Shown: positions 33,971 through 43,826, counted from the stretch's first letter. The stretch: DNA of 64,000 bases from Nesterenkonia ebinurensis (GCF_008711175.1 NZ_VWNF01000045.1:275102-339101), one strand, 5' to 3'. The notes: generated from the letters alone by a model not told the origin. Made by a program: numbers and translations.

Positions 33971-36079
33971 GTGACCGAAATCTTCACCGACCTCGACAAG
34001 AAGGCCGTGGACACCCTGCGGGTGCTGGCCGCAGACGCCGTCGAGAAAGTCGGATCCGGCCACCCCGGCACCGCGATGAGCCTGGCCCCGGCCGCCTACC
34101 TGCTGTTCCAGAAGGTCATGCGCCATGATCCCGCCGACCCAGAGTGGATCGGCCGTGACCGGTTCATCCTCTCCCCAGGTCACACCTCCCTGACCCTCTA
34201 CCTGCAGCTGTACTTCTCCGGCTACGGGGTGGAGCTGGAGGATATTGAGGCGCTGCGCACCTGGGGCTCCAAGACCCCCGGCCACCCCGAGTACGGACAC
34301 ACCGACGGCGTGGAGATCACCACCGGGCCGCTGGGCCAGGGCCTGGCCTCCTCGGTGGGCTTCGCCTATGGGCAGCGCCGGCTGCGCGGGCTGCTGGACC
34401 CCGAGACGGCCCCGGGAGAATCACCCTTTGACCACCACGTGTGGGTGATCGCCTCTGACGGCGACCTGCAGGAGGGCGTGACCTCCGAGGCCTCTTCGCT
34501 GGCCGGGCACCAGGGCCTGGGCAACCTCAACGTGATCTGGGACGACAATAAGATCTCCATCGAGGACGACACAGACATCGCCTTCACCGAGGATGTGCTG
34601 GCCCGCTACGAGTCCTACGGCTGGCACGTGCAGCGAGTGGACTGGCTGAAGACCGGCAACTACGCGGAGGATGTGGCCGAACTCGCCCGCGCCCTGGCTG
34701 CGGCCAAGGCCGAGACCACCAGGCCCAGCCTGATCGACCTGCGCACCATCATCGGCTGGCCCGCTCCGGCTAAGCAGAACACCGGCGGCATCCACGGTTC
34801 CAAGCTGGGTGCTGAGGAACTGGCCGCCACCAAGGAGATACTCGGCTTCGACCCGCAGGCGCACTTCAACGTGGCTGATGAGGTCATCGCCCATGCCCGT
34901 GAGGTCAAGGCCCGCGGTGCGCAGGCCCGCGCCGAGTGGGAGAAGTCCTACCAGGGGTGGCGAAAGGACAACGACGCCGCCGCCCAACTTTTGGACCGCC
35001 TGCTCGAAGGTGCTCTGCCGGCCGACTGGGAGGAGTCCCTGCCTGAGTTCCCCGCCGGGGAGGCTGTGGCTACCCGCGCTGCCTCCGGCAAGGTGATCAA
35101 TGCGGTGGCCCCGGTGCTGCCAGAGCTGTGGGGCGGCTCCGCCGACCTGGCCGGGTCCAACAACACACTGATCGCCGGTGAGGACTCCTTCGCCCCGGAG
35201 GGTCGGTCCACCAAGAAGTTCCCGGCCAACTCCTACGGGCGCAACCTGCACTTCGGCATCCGTGAGCACGCCGCTGCTGCGATCACCAACGGGATCCAGC
35301 TCTCCGTGCCGCTGCGCACCTACAACGGCACCTTTCTCATCTTCTCCGACTACCAGCGCCCGGCCGTCCGGCTGGCCGCGCTGATGGGCATAGGCTCCAT
35401 CTTCGTCTGGACTCACGACTCCATCGGTCTGGGTGAAGACGGCCCCACCCACCAGCCGGTGGAGCAGCTGGCCAGCCTGCGCGCTATCCCCGGACTGGAT
35501 GTGACCCGTCCGGCCGACGCCAATGAGGTAGCTGTGGTCTGGCGCGAGGTGCTCAAGCGCACCAAGAAGCCGGCCGGGATCGCCCTGACCCGTCAGGGCG
35601 TGCCGACCTTTGCCCGCGGCACGGGCGAGGCCACGGCAGAGGAGTTCGGCTCAGTGGAGGGAGCTGTCAAGGGCGCCTATGTGCTGGCAGAAGCGGTGGC
35701 CGACGGCGTCGTGGTCAATCCTGATGTGATCCTCATCGGCACCGGCTCCGAGGTGCAGCTGGCCGTACAGGCCCGTGAGACCCTGGCGGAGCAGGGTGTG
35801 GCCGCTCGGGTGGTCTCTGCGCCCTGCCTGGAGTGGTTCGCCGAACAGGACCAGACCTACCGCGAGCATGTGCTGCCCCCCGCTGTGAAAGCCCGGGTAG
35901 CGGTGGAGGCCGCCCACCCTCAGTCCTGGCACCAGTACGTAGGCGATGCCGGCCGGATCGTGGGACTGGACCATTTCGGCGGATCAGCCGACTACAAGGT
36001 GCTCTACGAACAGTTCGGCATCACAGCTGAGGCTGTCACCGCCGCCGCGCAGGAATCCATTGCTGCAGCCTCCAGCTGA
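33971..36079 (+). CDS. tkt: transketolase
   Basis: Thiamine-diphosphate enzyme of the non-oxidative pentose phosphate pathway, moving two-carbon units between sugar phosphates. 702 residues, full length. Markers: [12 protein letters not shown] near 29-40, [10 protein letters not shown], the ThDP motif GDGDLQEG ([14 protein letters not shown]) with downstream [29 protein letters not shown] with the catalytic histidines, and the C-terminal TGSEVQL. GTG start with GGAGG 11 bases upstream. It heads tkt-tal-pgi-zwf, with short gaps. Confidence 0.97.
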   Translation: MTEIFTDLDKKAVDTLRVLAADAVEKVGSGHPGTAMSLAPAAYLLFQKVMRHDPADPEWIGRDRFILSPGHTSLTLYLQLYFSGYGVELEDIEALRTWGSKTPGHPEYGHTDGVEITTGPLGQGLASSVGFAYGQRRLRGLLDPETAPGESPFDHHVWVIASDGDLQEGVTSEASSLAGHQGLGNLNVIWDDNKISIEDDTDIAFTEDVLARYESYGWHVQRVDWLKTGNYAEDVAELARALAAAKAETTRPSLIDLRTIIGWPAPAKQNTGGIHGSKLGAEELAATKEILGFDPQAHFNVADEVIAHAREVKARGAQARAEWEKSYQGWRKDNDAAAQLLDRLLEGALPADWEESLPEFPAGEAVATRAASGKVINAVAPVLPELWGGSADLAGSNNTLIAGEDSFAPEGRSTKKFPANSYGRNLHFGIREHAAAAITNGIQLSVPLRTYNGTFLIFSDYQRPAVRLAALMGIGSIFVWTHDSIGLGEDGPTHQPVEQLASLRAIPGLDVTRPADANEVAVVWREVLKRTKKPAGIALTRQGVPTFARGTGEATAEEFGSVEGAVKGAYVLAEAVADGVVVNPDVILIGTGSEVQLAVQARETLAEQGVAARVVSAPCLEWFAEQDQTYREHVLPPAVKARVAVEAAHPQSWHQYVGDAGRIVGLDHFGGSADYKVLYEQFGITAEAVTAAAQESIAAASS

Positions 36080-36111
36080 GACCTCGAGATTTTACGACTA
36101 TAGGAGCAACG

Positions 36112-37251
36112 ATGACCGCCGAAACCACCACTACCGGCAACCCGAACACCAAGGCGCTCTCTGATGTGGGCGTCTCCATCTGGCTGGACGACCTCTCCCG
36201 GGAGCGACTTCATTCCGGGTCCCTGGCCAATCTCATTGAGTCCCACCACGTGGTGGGCGTGACCACCAACCCCACCATCTTCGAGTCCGCAGTGGGCTCC
36301 GGGGACTCCTACGAGGCCCAGCTGGCCGAGCTGGCTGCCAAGGGGGCCGACGCCGAGCAGGCAGTCTTCGAGATCACCACCAGCGATGTGCGCGAGGCCT
36401 GCGATGTCTTCGCCGGAGTCTACGCCGCCACTGACGGGGTGGACGGCAGGGTCTCCATCGAGGTGGACCCGCGGCTGGCCCGCAATGCCGATGCCACCAT
36501 CAAAGAGGCCAAACGCCTCTACGAGGCGGTGGACCGAGAAAACGTGATGATCAAGATCCCCGCCACCGTGGAGGGGATCGAGGCGATCGCCGCAGTGCTG
36601 GCTGAGGGCATCAGCGTCAACGTGACCCTGGTGTTCTCCCTGGAGCGCTACCGCGCGGTGATCAACGCATTCATGCTGGGCTTGGAGAAGGCGCATGCCG
36701 ACGGGCTGGACATCTCCAAGATCCACTCCGTGGCCAGCTTCTTCGTCTCCCGAGTGGACACCGAGGTGGACAAGCGCCTGGAGCTGGCCGCAGAGGAGGG
36801 CAAGCCCAGCACCGAGAAGCTGAAGTCCAAGGCGGCCATCGCCAACGCCCGGCTGGCCCACCAGATCGCCGCCGAGTCCTTCAGCTCTGAGCGCTGGCTG
36901 CTGCTGGCCGAACGCGGCGGGCGCCCCCAACGGCTGCTGCTGGCCTCCACCGGCACCAAGGACCCCAGCCTCTCCGACACCCTCTACGTCACCGAGCTGG
37001 CGGCGGCTGGGGTGGTCAACACCATGCCGGATAAGACCCTGAACGCCCTGGCTGACCACGGTGAGGTGGATGGGGACACCATGACCGACACCTATGTGGA
37101 TTCCAACCGGGTGCTCGACGGGATCTCCGGTGCCGGGATCAGTTATCGCGGTGTGGTGGACACCCTGGAGTCCGAGGGCTTGGAGAAGTTCGTGAAGTCC
37201 TGGGAGGGGCTGCTGTCCACCGTCGATGAGGGACTCAAGCGCAACGCCTGA
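36112..37251 (+). CDS. tal: transaldolase
   Basis: Schiff-base enzyme moving dihydroxyacetone units in the pentose phosphate pathway. 379 residues, the longer actinobacterial form. [13 protein letters not shown] near 48-60 is the family signature; the catalytic lysine is in [13 protein letters not shown] near 144-156. It starts 32 bases after tkt with AGGAG upstream and is followed by pgi 58 bases later. Confidence 0.97.
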   Translation: MTAETTTTGNPNTKALSDVGVSIWLDDLSRERLHSGSLANLIESHHVVGVTTNPTIFESAVGSGDSYEAQLAELAAKGADAEQAVFEITTSDVREACDVFAGVYAATDGVDGRVSIEVDPRLARNADATIKEAKRLYEAVDRENVMIKIPATVEGIEAIAAVLAEGISVNVTLVFSLERYRAVINAFMLGLEKAHADGLDISKIHSVASFFVSRVDTEVDKRLELAAEEGKPSTEKLKSKAAIANARLAHQIAAESFSSERWLLLAERGGRPQRLLLASTGTKDPSLSDTLYVTELAAAGVVNTMPDKTLNALADHGEVDGDTMTDTYVDSNRVLDGISGAGISYRGVVDTLESEGLEKFVKSWEGLLSTVDEGLKRNA

Positions 37252-37309
37252 GGCTGTGGCCTGACACTGCTGTTCCTGCTGTTCCAATACTGCCCGAAGG
37301 GAAGAGAAG

Positions 37310-38959
37310 ATGAGCTCGCTGGCACTGACCCTGTTCGGTGCGGCCCGTGAGGCCGCCGACACCCAGGTCCCTGGACTGGTGGATCATGAGTTCGCCTCAC
37401 GGCTGGCCGCCAAGGACCACACGCTGTGGGGACCGAACGCTGAGGATGAGGCTGCCAAGCGGCTGGGCTGGGTGGCTCCCTTCGAGTCCTCTCGCCCGCT
37501 GGTGGACCAGATTCTTGCCCTGCGCAAGGAGCTGGCGGCTGAGGGCGTGGACCGGGTGGTGCTGGCCGGTATGGGCGGTTCCTCACTGGCCCCTGAGGTC
37601 ATTGCCACCACTTATGGTGCGGACCTGGTGGTGCTGGACTCCACTGACCCCCAGCAGGTCTCCGCAGCCCTGACGGATCTTGGGCGCACCGTGCTGGTGG
37701 TGGCTTCCAAATCTGGATCCACGGTGGAGACCGACTCACAGCGCCAGATTGTGCAGCAGGCCTTCACCCAGGCCGGGATCGACGCTGCCACCCGCACCGT
37801 GGTGGTCACCGACCCCGGTTCCCCGCTGAACAGAGCCTCCCGGGAACAGGGCGTGCGCGCAGTGTTCGAGGCCGATCCTTCGGTGGGCGGACGCTACTCC
37901 GCGCTGACTGCCTTCGGGCTGGTTCCCTCGGGTCTGGCCGGGGTGGATATCGCGGCACTGCTGGATGAGGCCGAGTCCGCACTGGACCTGCTCACCGAGG
38001 ACGACGCCGCCAACCCGGGTCTGCAGCTCGGTGCTGCCATCGGCGGCACCTCCCCCTTGCGCGACAAGCTGGTGATCGCCGATGCGGGCTCCCCGCTGGT
38101 GGGCATCGGCGCCTGGATCGAACAGCTGGTGGCCGAGTCCACCGGCAAGGAGGGCACCGGCCTGCTGCCGGTGATCGTGGCCGACGGGGAGCCGGAGCTG
38201 ACCCGGGATGCCGATGATGCGCTGGTGGTGGAGATCGTCGACGCCGAAGCTGAGGAGGGCGCCTCAGTGGACGCCGATCCGGCCGAATCAGTGGTCTCTC
38301 CTCATATGGTGCGCACCGGGGGCAGCCTGGGCGCTCAGTTCCTGCTCTGGGAGTTCGCCACCGCAGTGGCAGGTTCCCTGCTGGGCATCAATCCCTTTGA
38401 CCAGCCAGATGTGGAGTCCGCCAAGGTGGCCGCCCGCGGCCTGCTGGACTCCCCCGCCCCGGAGAGCGGGGAGGCTGTGGTGGACGGTGCGGTGGAGATC
38501 CGCACCTCCGGTGACGAGTCGCTGCTCACCAACGGTCAGGTCACTGTGGCCGAGGCGGTGCAGGCCCTGCTGGCCCGGGTACCGGATGTGGGCTACGTGG
38601 CGGTGATGGCTTATCTGGACCGCACCACTGAGGCCGAACTGGAGGATATCCGCCCCCAGCTGGCCGCACTCTCCGGACGTCCGGTGACTTTCGGCTGGGG
38701 CCCGCGGTTCCTGCATTCCACCGGACAGTTCCACAAGGGCGGACCTGCAGTGGGGGTCTTCTTGCAGGTCACCACTGCGGCAGCGGAGGACCTTCAGGTC
38801 CCAGAGCGCCCGTTCACCCTGAACCAGCTCATCTCCGCCCAGGCCAATGGCGACGCCGCAGTATTGGCTGAGCATGGCCGCCCGGTGCTGCAGCTGCATC
38901 TCACCGACCGGAAGGCCGGCCTGCAGCAGGTGCTCGATGCCGTGGCCTCTCTGGACTGA
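37310..38959 (+). CDS. pgi: glucose-6-phosphate isomerase
   Basis: Interconverts glucose-6-phosphate and fructose-6-phosphate, tying the pentose phosphate genes to glycolysis. 549 residues. Seen: VLAGMGGSSLAPEVI near 84-98, VVASKSGSTVET near 130-141 for phosphate binding, and the C-terminal GWGPRFLHSTGQFHKGG segment near 463-479. This is the divergent PGI type found in Arthrobacter-like gene clusters and in transaldolase-PGI fusions, rather than the E. coli type. A GAAGGGAAGAG ribosome site precedes the ATG. Confidence 0.95.
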   Translation: MSSLALTLFGAAREAADTQVPGLVDHEFASRLAAKDHTLWGPNAEDEAAKRLGWVAPFESSRPLVDQILALRKELAAEGVDRVVLAGMGGSSLAPEVIATTYGADLVVLDSTDPQQVSAALTDLGRTVLVVASKSGSTVETDSQRQIVQQAFTQAGIDAATRTVVVTDPGSPLNRASREQGVRAVFEADPSVGGRYSALTAFGLVPSGLAGVDIAALLDEAESALDLLTEDDAANPGLQLGAAIGGTSPLRDKLVIADAGSPLVGIGAWIEQLVAESTGKEGTGLLPVIVADGEPELTRDADDALVVEIVDAEAEEGASVDADPAESVVSPHMVRTGGSLGAQFLLWEFATAVAGSLLGINPFDQPDVESAKVAARGLLDSPAPESGEAVVDGAVEIRTSGDESLLTNGQVTVAEAVQALLARVPDVGYVAVMAYLDRTTEAELEDIRPQLAALSGRPVTFGWGPRFLHSTGQFHKGGPAVGVFLQVTTAAAEDLQVPERPFTLNQLISAQANGDAAVLAEHGRPVLQLHLTDRKAGLQQVLDAVASLD

Positions 38960-38977
38960 TCGGGGCAGCGAAGACTG

Positions 38978-40540
38978 ATGAGCAGCGCAGCGCACGGCGA
39001 TCCCCTGGCGACAGCACTGGCCCGCCGGAGTTCCAGCAGCAACGGTTCCCGTCCGGCGGGTGACTGCACCATGGTGATGTTCGGCGTCACCGGTGACCTG
39101 GCCCGCAAGAAGCTCCTGCCGGCCCTCTACGACCTGGCCAACCGAGGCCGGCTGCCGGAGAGCTTCAGCCTAGTGGGCTTCGGCCGCCGCAACTGGGGTC
39201 ATCAGGAGTTCGCGGAGCAGGTCAGGGAACATGTGGTGCAGCGGGCCCGCACTGACTTTGACGAGCAGGTCTGGCAGCGCCTGGCTGCCGGGCTGCGCTT
39301 CGTGCAGGCCGCCGGATTCGAAGACGATTCCGCCTATGAGCAGCTGGGCCAGGTGCTGGTGGATCTGCAGGATGAGCGCAGCACCGGCGGCAACCACGCC
39401 TTCTATCTTTCGATCCCGCCCAACAGCTTCGAGACGGTGAGCCAGAAGCTCTCCGTGCACGGGCTGGCCCGGCGCGCCAACTCCGCCGATGAGTCCTGGT
39501 CACGGGTGATCATTGAGAAGCCCTTCGGCCATGATGAGACCAGCGCCCATGAGCTCAATCAGGCGGTGGAGCGGGTCTTCGCCCCTGATGACGTGTTCCG
39601 GATCGACCATTATCTGGGTAAGGAAACGGTCCAGAACCTGCTGGCCCTGCGGTTCGCCAACCGACTGTTCGAACCGCTGTGGAACAACCAGCACATCGAC
39701 CATGTGCAGATCACCATGGCCGAGGACATCGGCATCGAGGGCCGGGCCAGCTACTACGACGGCGTGGGCGCAGCCCGCGACGTGATCCAGAACCACCTGC
39801 TGCAGCTGCTGGCGCTGACCGCCATGGAGGAGCCGATCAGCTTCGACGCCGACCATCTGCGCCGGGAGAAGGAGAAGGTGCTGGAGGCCGTCCAGGTTCC
39901 AGAGGACCTCGGGGCGGCCAGCGCCCGCGGGCAGTACGCTGCGGGCACCCAGGATGGCCACGGCGTCGTCGGCTTCCTTCAGGAGGAGGGCTTCGATCCG
40001 AAGTCCACCACTGAGACCTATGCGGCGTTCAAGCTGGGCATCCATACCCGGCGCTGGGACTCAGTGCCGTTCTACCTGCGCAGCGGCAAGCGACTGGGTT
40101 CCCGGGTCACTGAGATCGTGGTGATGTTCAAGCGTGCCCCGAATCTGCTGTTCACCCAGGCTGATGAGCGGCAGTTCGGGCAGAACGCGCTGATCATCCG
40201 GATCCAGCCGAATGAAGGTGCTACGCTGCGGCTGGCCTCCAAGGTGCCGGGCACCGGGATGGAGATCCGGGATGTGGATATGGACTTCAGCTATGGCCGC
40301 TCCTTCACTGAGGAGTCCCCGGAGGCCTATGAGCGGCTGATCCTCGATGTGCTGCTGGGCGAGCCGCCGCTGTTCCCCAGGCACCGCGAGGTGGAGCTGT
40401 CTTGGCGGATTCTGGACCCGTTCATCAAGCGCTGGGAGTCCCTGGACTTACAGCCCGAGCCCTATGCGCCCGGGTCCTGGGGACCGGCTTCCGCCCATGA
40501 GCTGCTGGCTCGCGACGGCCGGGCGTGGAGGGTTCCATAA
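38978..40540 (+). CDS. zwf: glucose-6-phosphate 1-dehydrogenase
   Basis: First enzyme of the oxidative pentose phosphate pathway, oxidising glucose-6-phosphate to the lactone with NADP+. 520 residues. The coenzyme motif is MFGVTGDLARKKL near 29-41, followed by VIIEKPFGHD near 178-187, and the catalytic RIDHYLGKE near 208-216. The ATG is 18 bases after pgi. In related actinobacteria opcA, encoding the partner needed for full activity, follows zwf; here pgl follows with only 60 bases between and no opcA. Confidence 0.97.
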   Translation: MSSAAHGDPLATALARRSSSSNGSRPAGDCTMVMFGVTGDLARKKLLPALYDLANRGRLPESFSLVGFGRRNWGHQEFAEQVREHVVQRARTDFDEQVWQRLAAGLRFVQAAGFEDDSAYEQLGQVLVDLQDERSTGGNHAFYLSIPPNSFETVSQKLSVHGLARRANSADESWSRVIIEKPFGHDETSAHELNQAVERVFAPDDVFRIDHYLGKETVQNLLALRFANRLFEPLWNNQHIDHVQITMAEDIGIEGRASYYDGVGAARDVIQNHLLQLLALTAMEEPISFDADHLRREKEKVLEAVQVPEDLGAASARGQYAAGTQDGHGVVGFLQEEGFDPKSTTETYAAFKLGIHTRRWDSVPFYLRSGKRLGSRVTEIVVMFKRAPNLLFTQADERQFGQNALIIRIQPNEGATLRLASKVPGTGMEIRDVDMDFSYGRSFTEESPEAYERLILDVLLGEPPLFPRHREVELSWRILDPFIKRWESLDLQPEPYAPGSWGPASAHELLARDGRAWRVP

Positions 40541-40541
40541 G

Positions 40542-40570
40542 TTGGCCACCCTACTCTGACTAGGGATAAT
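40542..40570 (+). promoter_or_regulatory. probable pgl promoter
   Basis: TTGGCC (40542-40547) and GATAAT (40565-40570) are separated by exactly 17 bases, just after the zwf stop. The -10 matches 5 of 6 consensus bases and the -35 matches 4 of 6. Transcription would begin near 40577, giving pgl an own short leader. Confidence 0.55.
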
Positions 40571-40601
40571 AACGACGACGCCGGAGATGAGAGTGATTGC
40601 C

Positions 40602-41420
40602 ATGGGAGTTCAGATCAATGCCGAGACTGCTGAGCCGCAGGTGGAGATCTTCGCAGACCGGCCCGCGGTGACCCATACCATTGCTGCCCGGCTGCTGGCG
40701 GTGCTGAAGGAGGCCGTGGATACTCAGGGCATCGCTCATGTGTCGCTGACCGGTGGCGGGGCCGGTATCGCGACCCTGGAGGCGATGGCTGAACTGGTCC
40801 GGAAAGGTGCTGAGGCGCCAGACTGGGCATCAGTGCACTTCTGGTGGGGCGATGAGCGGCTGCTCCCGGCCGGTGATGAGGACCGCAATGAGACCCAGGC
40901 TCGGGCTGCGCTGCTGGACTTTCTGGTGGCGGAGCAGGGGCTGCCGGCGGAGAATATCTGCGCGATGCCCACCTCTGAGGAGGCCGCGCATCCGGAGGCC
41001 GGTGCTCAGATCTATGCCCGGCAGCTGGAGACCCATGCGCCGGAGCATGGGATTGCCGGCCCGCACGGCAAGCTGATGATGCCGCGGTTCGATGTCATGC
41101 TGCTCGGCGTGGGCCCGGACGGGCATGTCAACAGCCTGTTCCCGGGCAAAGACTCACTGAACGTGACCGGTCAGGCCACCACTGGGGAGTCTGATGCACC
41201 GGCCGCGCTGGGCCCGCCGCTGAGGGTGACCCTGACCTTTGACGCGGTGCACACTGCCCGCCGGGTCTGGACCGGGGTGACCGGAGCGGATAAGGCAGAG
41301 GCCGCAGCTGCAGCGCTGACCCCCGGGGCTGATGTCGCCCAATACCCGGCGGCAAACGCCCGCGGCTCCGAGGAAACGATCTGGCACCTCGACAAACCTG
41401 CCGCCGCGAACCTGTCCTGA
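40602..41420 (+). CDS. pgl: 6-phosphogluconolactonase
   Basis: Hydrolyses 6-phosphogluconolactone, the Zwf product. From ATG 40602 it has 272 residues; ATG 40587, only a few bases from its GGAG, is the alternative. Family features: VSLTGGGAGIATLEAM near 48-63, VHFWWGDERLLPAGDEDRN near 79-97, and MLLGVGPDGHVNSLFPG near 166-182. It is the last gene of the tkt-tal-pgi-zwf-pgl run and may also have its own promoter (40542-40570). A palindromic repeat lies 26 bases after its stop. Confidence 0.95.
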   Translation: MGVQINAETAEPQVEIFADRPAVTHTIAARLLAVLKEAVDTQGIAHVSLTGGGAGIATLEAMAELVRKGAEAPDWASVHFWWGDERLLPAGDEDRNETQARAALLDFLVAEQGLPAENICAMPTSEEAAHPEAGAQIYARQLETHAPEHGIAGPHGKLMMPRFDVMLLGVGPDGHVNSLFPGKDSLNVTGQATTGESDAPAALGPPLRVTLTFDAVHTARRVWTGVTGADKAEAAAAALTPGADVAQYPAANARGSEETIWHLDKPAAANLS

Positions 41421-41445
41421 ATCCACCCACGCTGCCCTCCGCCCT

Positions 41446-41513
41446 TGAGTGCGTGATCTGTGCAGTACTTTGACACCTGTGAGGGCAAAACTATTGCACA
41501 AATCACGCACTCA
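41446..41513. repeat. palindromic repeat element, copy 1
   Basis: Arms TGAGTGCGTGATCTGTGCAG and onward (41446-41467) and their reverse complement (41492-41513) match at 20 of 22 positions, around a 24-base loop. A second, diverged copy in the same orientation with the same loop length lies at 42436-42501. The two bracket the winged-helix/membrane-protein pair. Both sit outside genes. Confidence 0.75.
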
Positions 41514-41523
41514 GCGATATGAG

Positions 41524-41844
41524 TCACTTACCTGGCACCTTCCGCTCCGGGTGCGTTACCTGCGTACCAATGGTCAGCAGCATCCTCTGATGGGCTGAGA
41601 ACCGTTCGGCGCCCAAGTCAGTGGACTCCAGCTCCGTTATCGAGCGGTAGCCGCCGCTGACCTTCACCGTGCGTACATATCCGGCAGCTTCCAAAGCAGC
41701 AATATGCTTGCTCAGCAGCGATTTGGACAGTCCCAGAACCTCCAGGAACGTCGAATACGCCACCCGGTCAGACTCCTGCAGCGCAGCCAGGATCGTGTAC
41801 CGGTGCGGATTGGTCAGCACCTTGTCCCAGGTCTGTTCACCCAT
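41524..41844 (-). CDS. winged-helix transcriptional regulator (HTH_34/MarR-ArsR-like)
   Basis: A compact 106-residue DNA-binding protein. Residues about 10-90 form a winged helix: NPHRYTILAALQESDRVAYS, then a recognition helix in LGLSKSLLSKHIAALEAAGYV and a wing with KVSGGYRSITEL. It matches the short regulators usually coupled to a small membrane protein. ATG 41844 is inside the last 8 bases of that membrane gene, so the two are co-translated. A longer frame to 41967 lies within the membrane gene and is not needed. Confidence 0.83.
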   Translation of the reverse strand: MGEQTWDKVLTNPHRYTILAALQESDRVAYSTFLEVLGLSKSLLSKHIAALEAAGYVRTVKVSGGYRSITELESTDLGAERFSAHQRMLLTIGTQVTHPERKVPGK

Positions 41845-42334
41845 CAGCAGCTGATTTCTGGATCCAGCGGCCGAAGAGCAGCCGCGGCAGCAGCGCGAGC
41901 CACCCAACTGCCGCCACCAGCAGGGCCCACCAGCCCACGCCTTCCTCCCATGCCTGAAGCTGATCACCGTCAGGCTGGATGAAGAGCACGTAGATCATGA
42001 CCGCCGCAAAGAGTCCGGCACCTGTCCATTGCAGGGCTTTCGCTCCTTTCTCAGCACGGGCAGTCCCCCGTGGCATCCGGCGCCGCAGCTTGAGTTCGTC
42101 CTGCAGGGCGGGGTATTGAATCACGGCGAAGAGAAAGCACATCAACGCGATCGCCGGACCAGGTGTGCCGAACGCCAAGGCGATGCACATAATTCCGATA
42201 CCGGCCATCTCGCTGCGGCTGTTGCGGAAGACCAGCCGACCATAGTCCCGCGGTGAGATCAACTGGATATTCTGCTTGGCCTGCTCGGCCATGGCCAGTG
42301 CTTCCTGCGCTGGTTCAGACTTCCTGCTCTCCAT
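41837..42334 (-). CDS. small integral membrane protein, unknown function
   Basis: A 165-residue protein with a charged N-terminus (about 1-42), two closely spaced hydrophobic segments near 43-75, and two more near 102-118 and 135-155. A basic loop with RRRMPRGTARAEKG separates the pairs. No family recognised. It is translationally coupled to the winged-helix regulator downstream, the usual arrangement when the regulator controls or senses its partner. The start has AGGGTGAG upstream. Confidence 0.7.
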   Translation of the reverse strand: MESRKSEPAQEALAMAEQAKQNIQLISPRDYGRLVFRNSRSEMAGIGIMCIALAFGTPGPAIALMCFLFAVIQYPALQDELKLRRRMPRGTARAEKGAKALQWTGAGLFAAVMIYVLFIQPDGDQLQAWEEGVGWWALLVAAVGWLALLPRLLFGRWIQKSAADG

Positions 42335-42435
42335 AACTGCTCACCCTTTTGCCCTGTGTACCATCCACTCATCGATCAGTTGAACTATTTTCAACCGTAG
42401 CAGCTGCCAGGGGCCTGTCAACCGCCGGCCCCATC

Positions 42436-42501
42436 GAGTGCGCAAGTTGTGCAGTACTTTCGGTGTTTTGGGGGCCAAACTGCTGCACAGATTGCGCAGT
42501 C
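42436..42501. repeat. palindromic repeat element, copy 2
   Basis: Arms GAGTGCGCAAGTTGTGCAGT plus A (42436-42456) and 42481-42501 are reverse complements at 17 of 21 positions, with a 24-base loop. Shared with copy 1: the GAGTGCG start, TGTGCAGTACTTT across the left arm and loop, and a loop end in CAAAC or AAAAC. It lies upstream of the membrane protein gene and downstream of the serine hydrolase gene. Confidence 0.75.
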
Positions 42502-42608
42502 AGCGGAGGGGTGACTCCGGGGAAGGGGCAGGCTGATCGGAGGGTCAGGTCGGCCGGCCCGGCGGAGGGGCAGGCTGGACTGCGAAGTGGAGGAGCAGAC
42601 GGAACGGT

Positions 42609-43805
42609 TCACTGCTGGGAGGAGGGCCGGCGGGTGAGCAGGAAGGTGATTAGCGAAGCCGCCGCGGCGCCGGCGGCCGCGGCGAGCAGAAGTGCGCTGG
42701 TGGACCAGCCGGCAGGTTCTGCGCGGTCAGGGTCCGAGGCAGGCGGGGCGGCGTCGTCGGTTCCTTCAGCCTCGGCCGGGGCGCTGGGCACCTCATCCCG
42801 GCCCTCGGCCTCAGCTTCGGCGGTGGGATCCGGCTCCTCGGTGAGGGTGGGATCCTCGGGCTCGGGGACGGCGTCGTTGTTCTCCTCCTGCGGCTCGGGC
42901 AGAGACTCGAGGTGATCGTAGACCACCTGGCCGATATCGGTGACCACCGGGTTGCCGATCGCCGCCATCTCGGTGAAGTCCCAGGTGGTGGTCACCTCAG
43001 TCAGCACCACCACGGCGTGCTCGCGCCCGGGGACCAGGAAGTAGCCGATGTCATGGGTGTGGTTATCGATCTCCCCGGTCTTATGGGCCAGCGTGCCCTC
43101 CTGGGCCGGGATCTGGCCGAATTTGGTGCTGATGCGCTGGTCGAGCAGGGTCTCCAACAGAAATTCCCGGCTCTCTTCGCTGAGCAGGTCCTCATCCGTG
43201 TAGGCAGCGGTCAGCAGGGCCAGCAGCTCCTCAACCTCAGCGATGTTCTCTGCCTCAGTGACAGCAGGGTTCTGGGAATCGGCCACCCGGGTGTACCAGA
43301 GGTGTTCGGCGCCGAGGTCCGCAAAGAGCTGCTCGATGGGATCCAGCCCGATGTAGTAGACCAGGGTGTGCTGGGCGGTGTTGTCCGACTCGGTGATCAT
43401 CAGATGTGCCAGCTCAGCCACTGTGGAGTTCAGCGGCAGCGGGCCCTGATCCAGATCGCCGGTGCCCGGCAGGCTCAGCTCCGGCGGCACGGTGACCGGG
43501 GCGTCCAAGCTGATCACTCCGGCGTCCACTTGGCGCAGCAGGGCGATCAGCACAGCAACTTTGACCGTGCTGGCCCCGTGGTAGGTCTCCCCCGCGTTGA
43601 ACAGCAGCGGATCGGCATCCGGATCAGTGAGGTCCTGGACCCCTACTGAGACGTTGACGCCTTGAACCTCTGCTCGGGCAACCTCATCTTCAAGGGCCTG
43701 CTGCAGCTCAGCGTCTGTCTCTGCCTCAGCATCCGCGACCAGCGGTGCGGCTGCGCCCAGGCTCAGAGTTGCTGCGAGCAGAACTGCGAGTGTCAGCCTC
43801 CGCAT
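42609..43805 (-). CDS. membrane-anchored class A beta-lactamase-like serine hydrolase
   Basis: A 398-residue exported protein. A signal peptide covers about 1-24. The catalytic domain has the penicillin-recognising motifs in class A spacing: STVK at 79-82 (nucleophile Ser79), SDN at 140-142 and KTG at 242-244. The omega-loop is present but I cannot see a convincing ExxLN motif, so true lactamase activity is uncertain. After residue 300 comes a long Pro/Glu/Asp-rich linker and a C-terminal membrane helix (about 367-390) ending RRPSSQQ, which would tether it to the membrane. It may be a cell-wall peptidase or transpeptidase-like enzyme. It lies 21 bases after secG. Confidence 0.85.
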   Translation of the reverse strand: MRRLTLAVLLAATLSLGAAAPLVADAEAETDAELQQALEDEVARAEVQGVNVSVGVQDLTDPDADPLLFNAGETYHGASTVKVAVLIALLRQVDAGVISLDAPVTVPPELSLPGTGDLDQGPLPLNSTVAELAHLMITESDNTAQHTLVYYIGLDPIEQLFADLGAEHLWYTRVADSQNPAVTEAENIAEVEELLALLTAAYTDEDLLSEESREFLLETLLDQRISTKFGQIPAQEGTLAHKTGEIDNHTHDIGYFLVPGREHAVVVLTEVTTTWDFTEMAAIGNPVVTDIGQVVYDHLESLPEPQEENNDAVPEPEDPTLTEEPDPTAEAEAEGRDEVPSAPAEAEGTDDAAPPASDPDRAEPAGWSTSALLLAAAAGAAAASLITFLLTRRPSSQQ

Positions 43806-43826
43806 AGCAGCCTGGGAGGTCGCAGC

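Noticed and set aside
36004..37362. 452-codon minus-strand open frame opposite tal
   Set aside because: Antisense shadow of tal; spans the ends of tkt and pgi as well, and encodes no known motif.
41446..42501. CRISPR array
   Set aside because: Only two copies 990 bases apart with genes between them and long palindromic arms; no spacer periodicity or cas genes.
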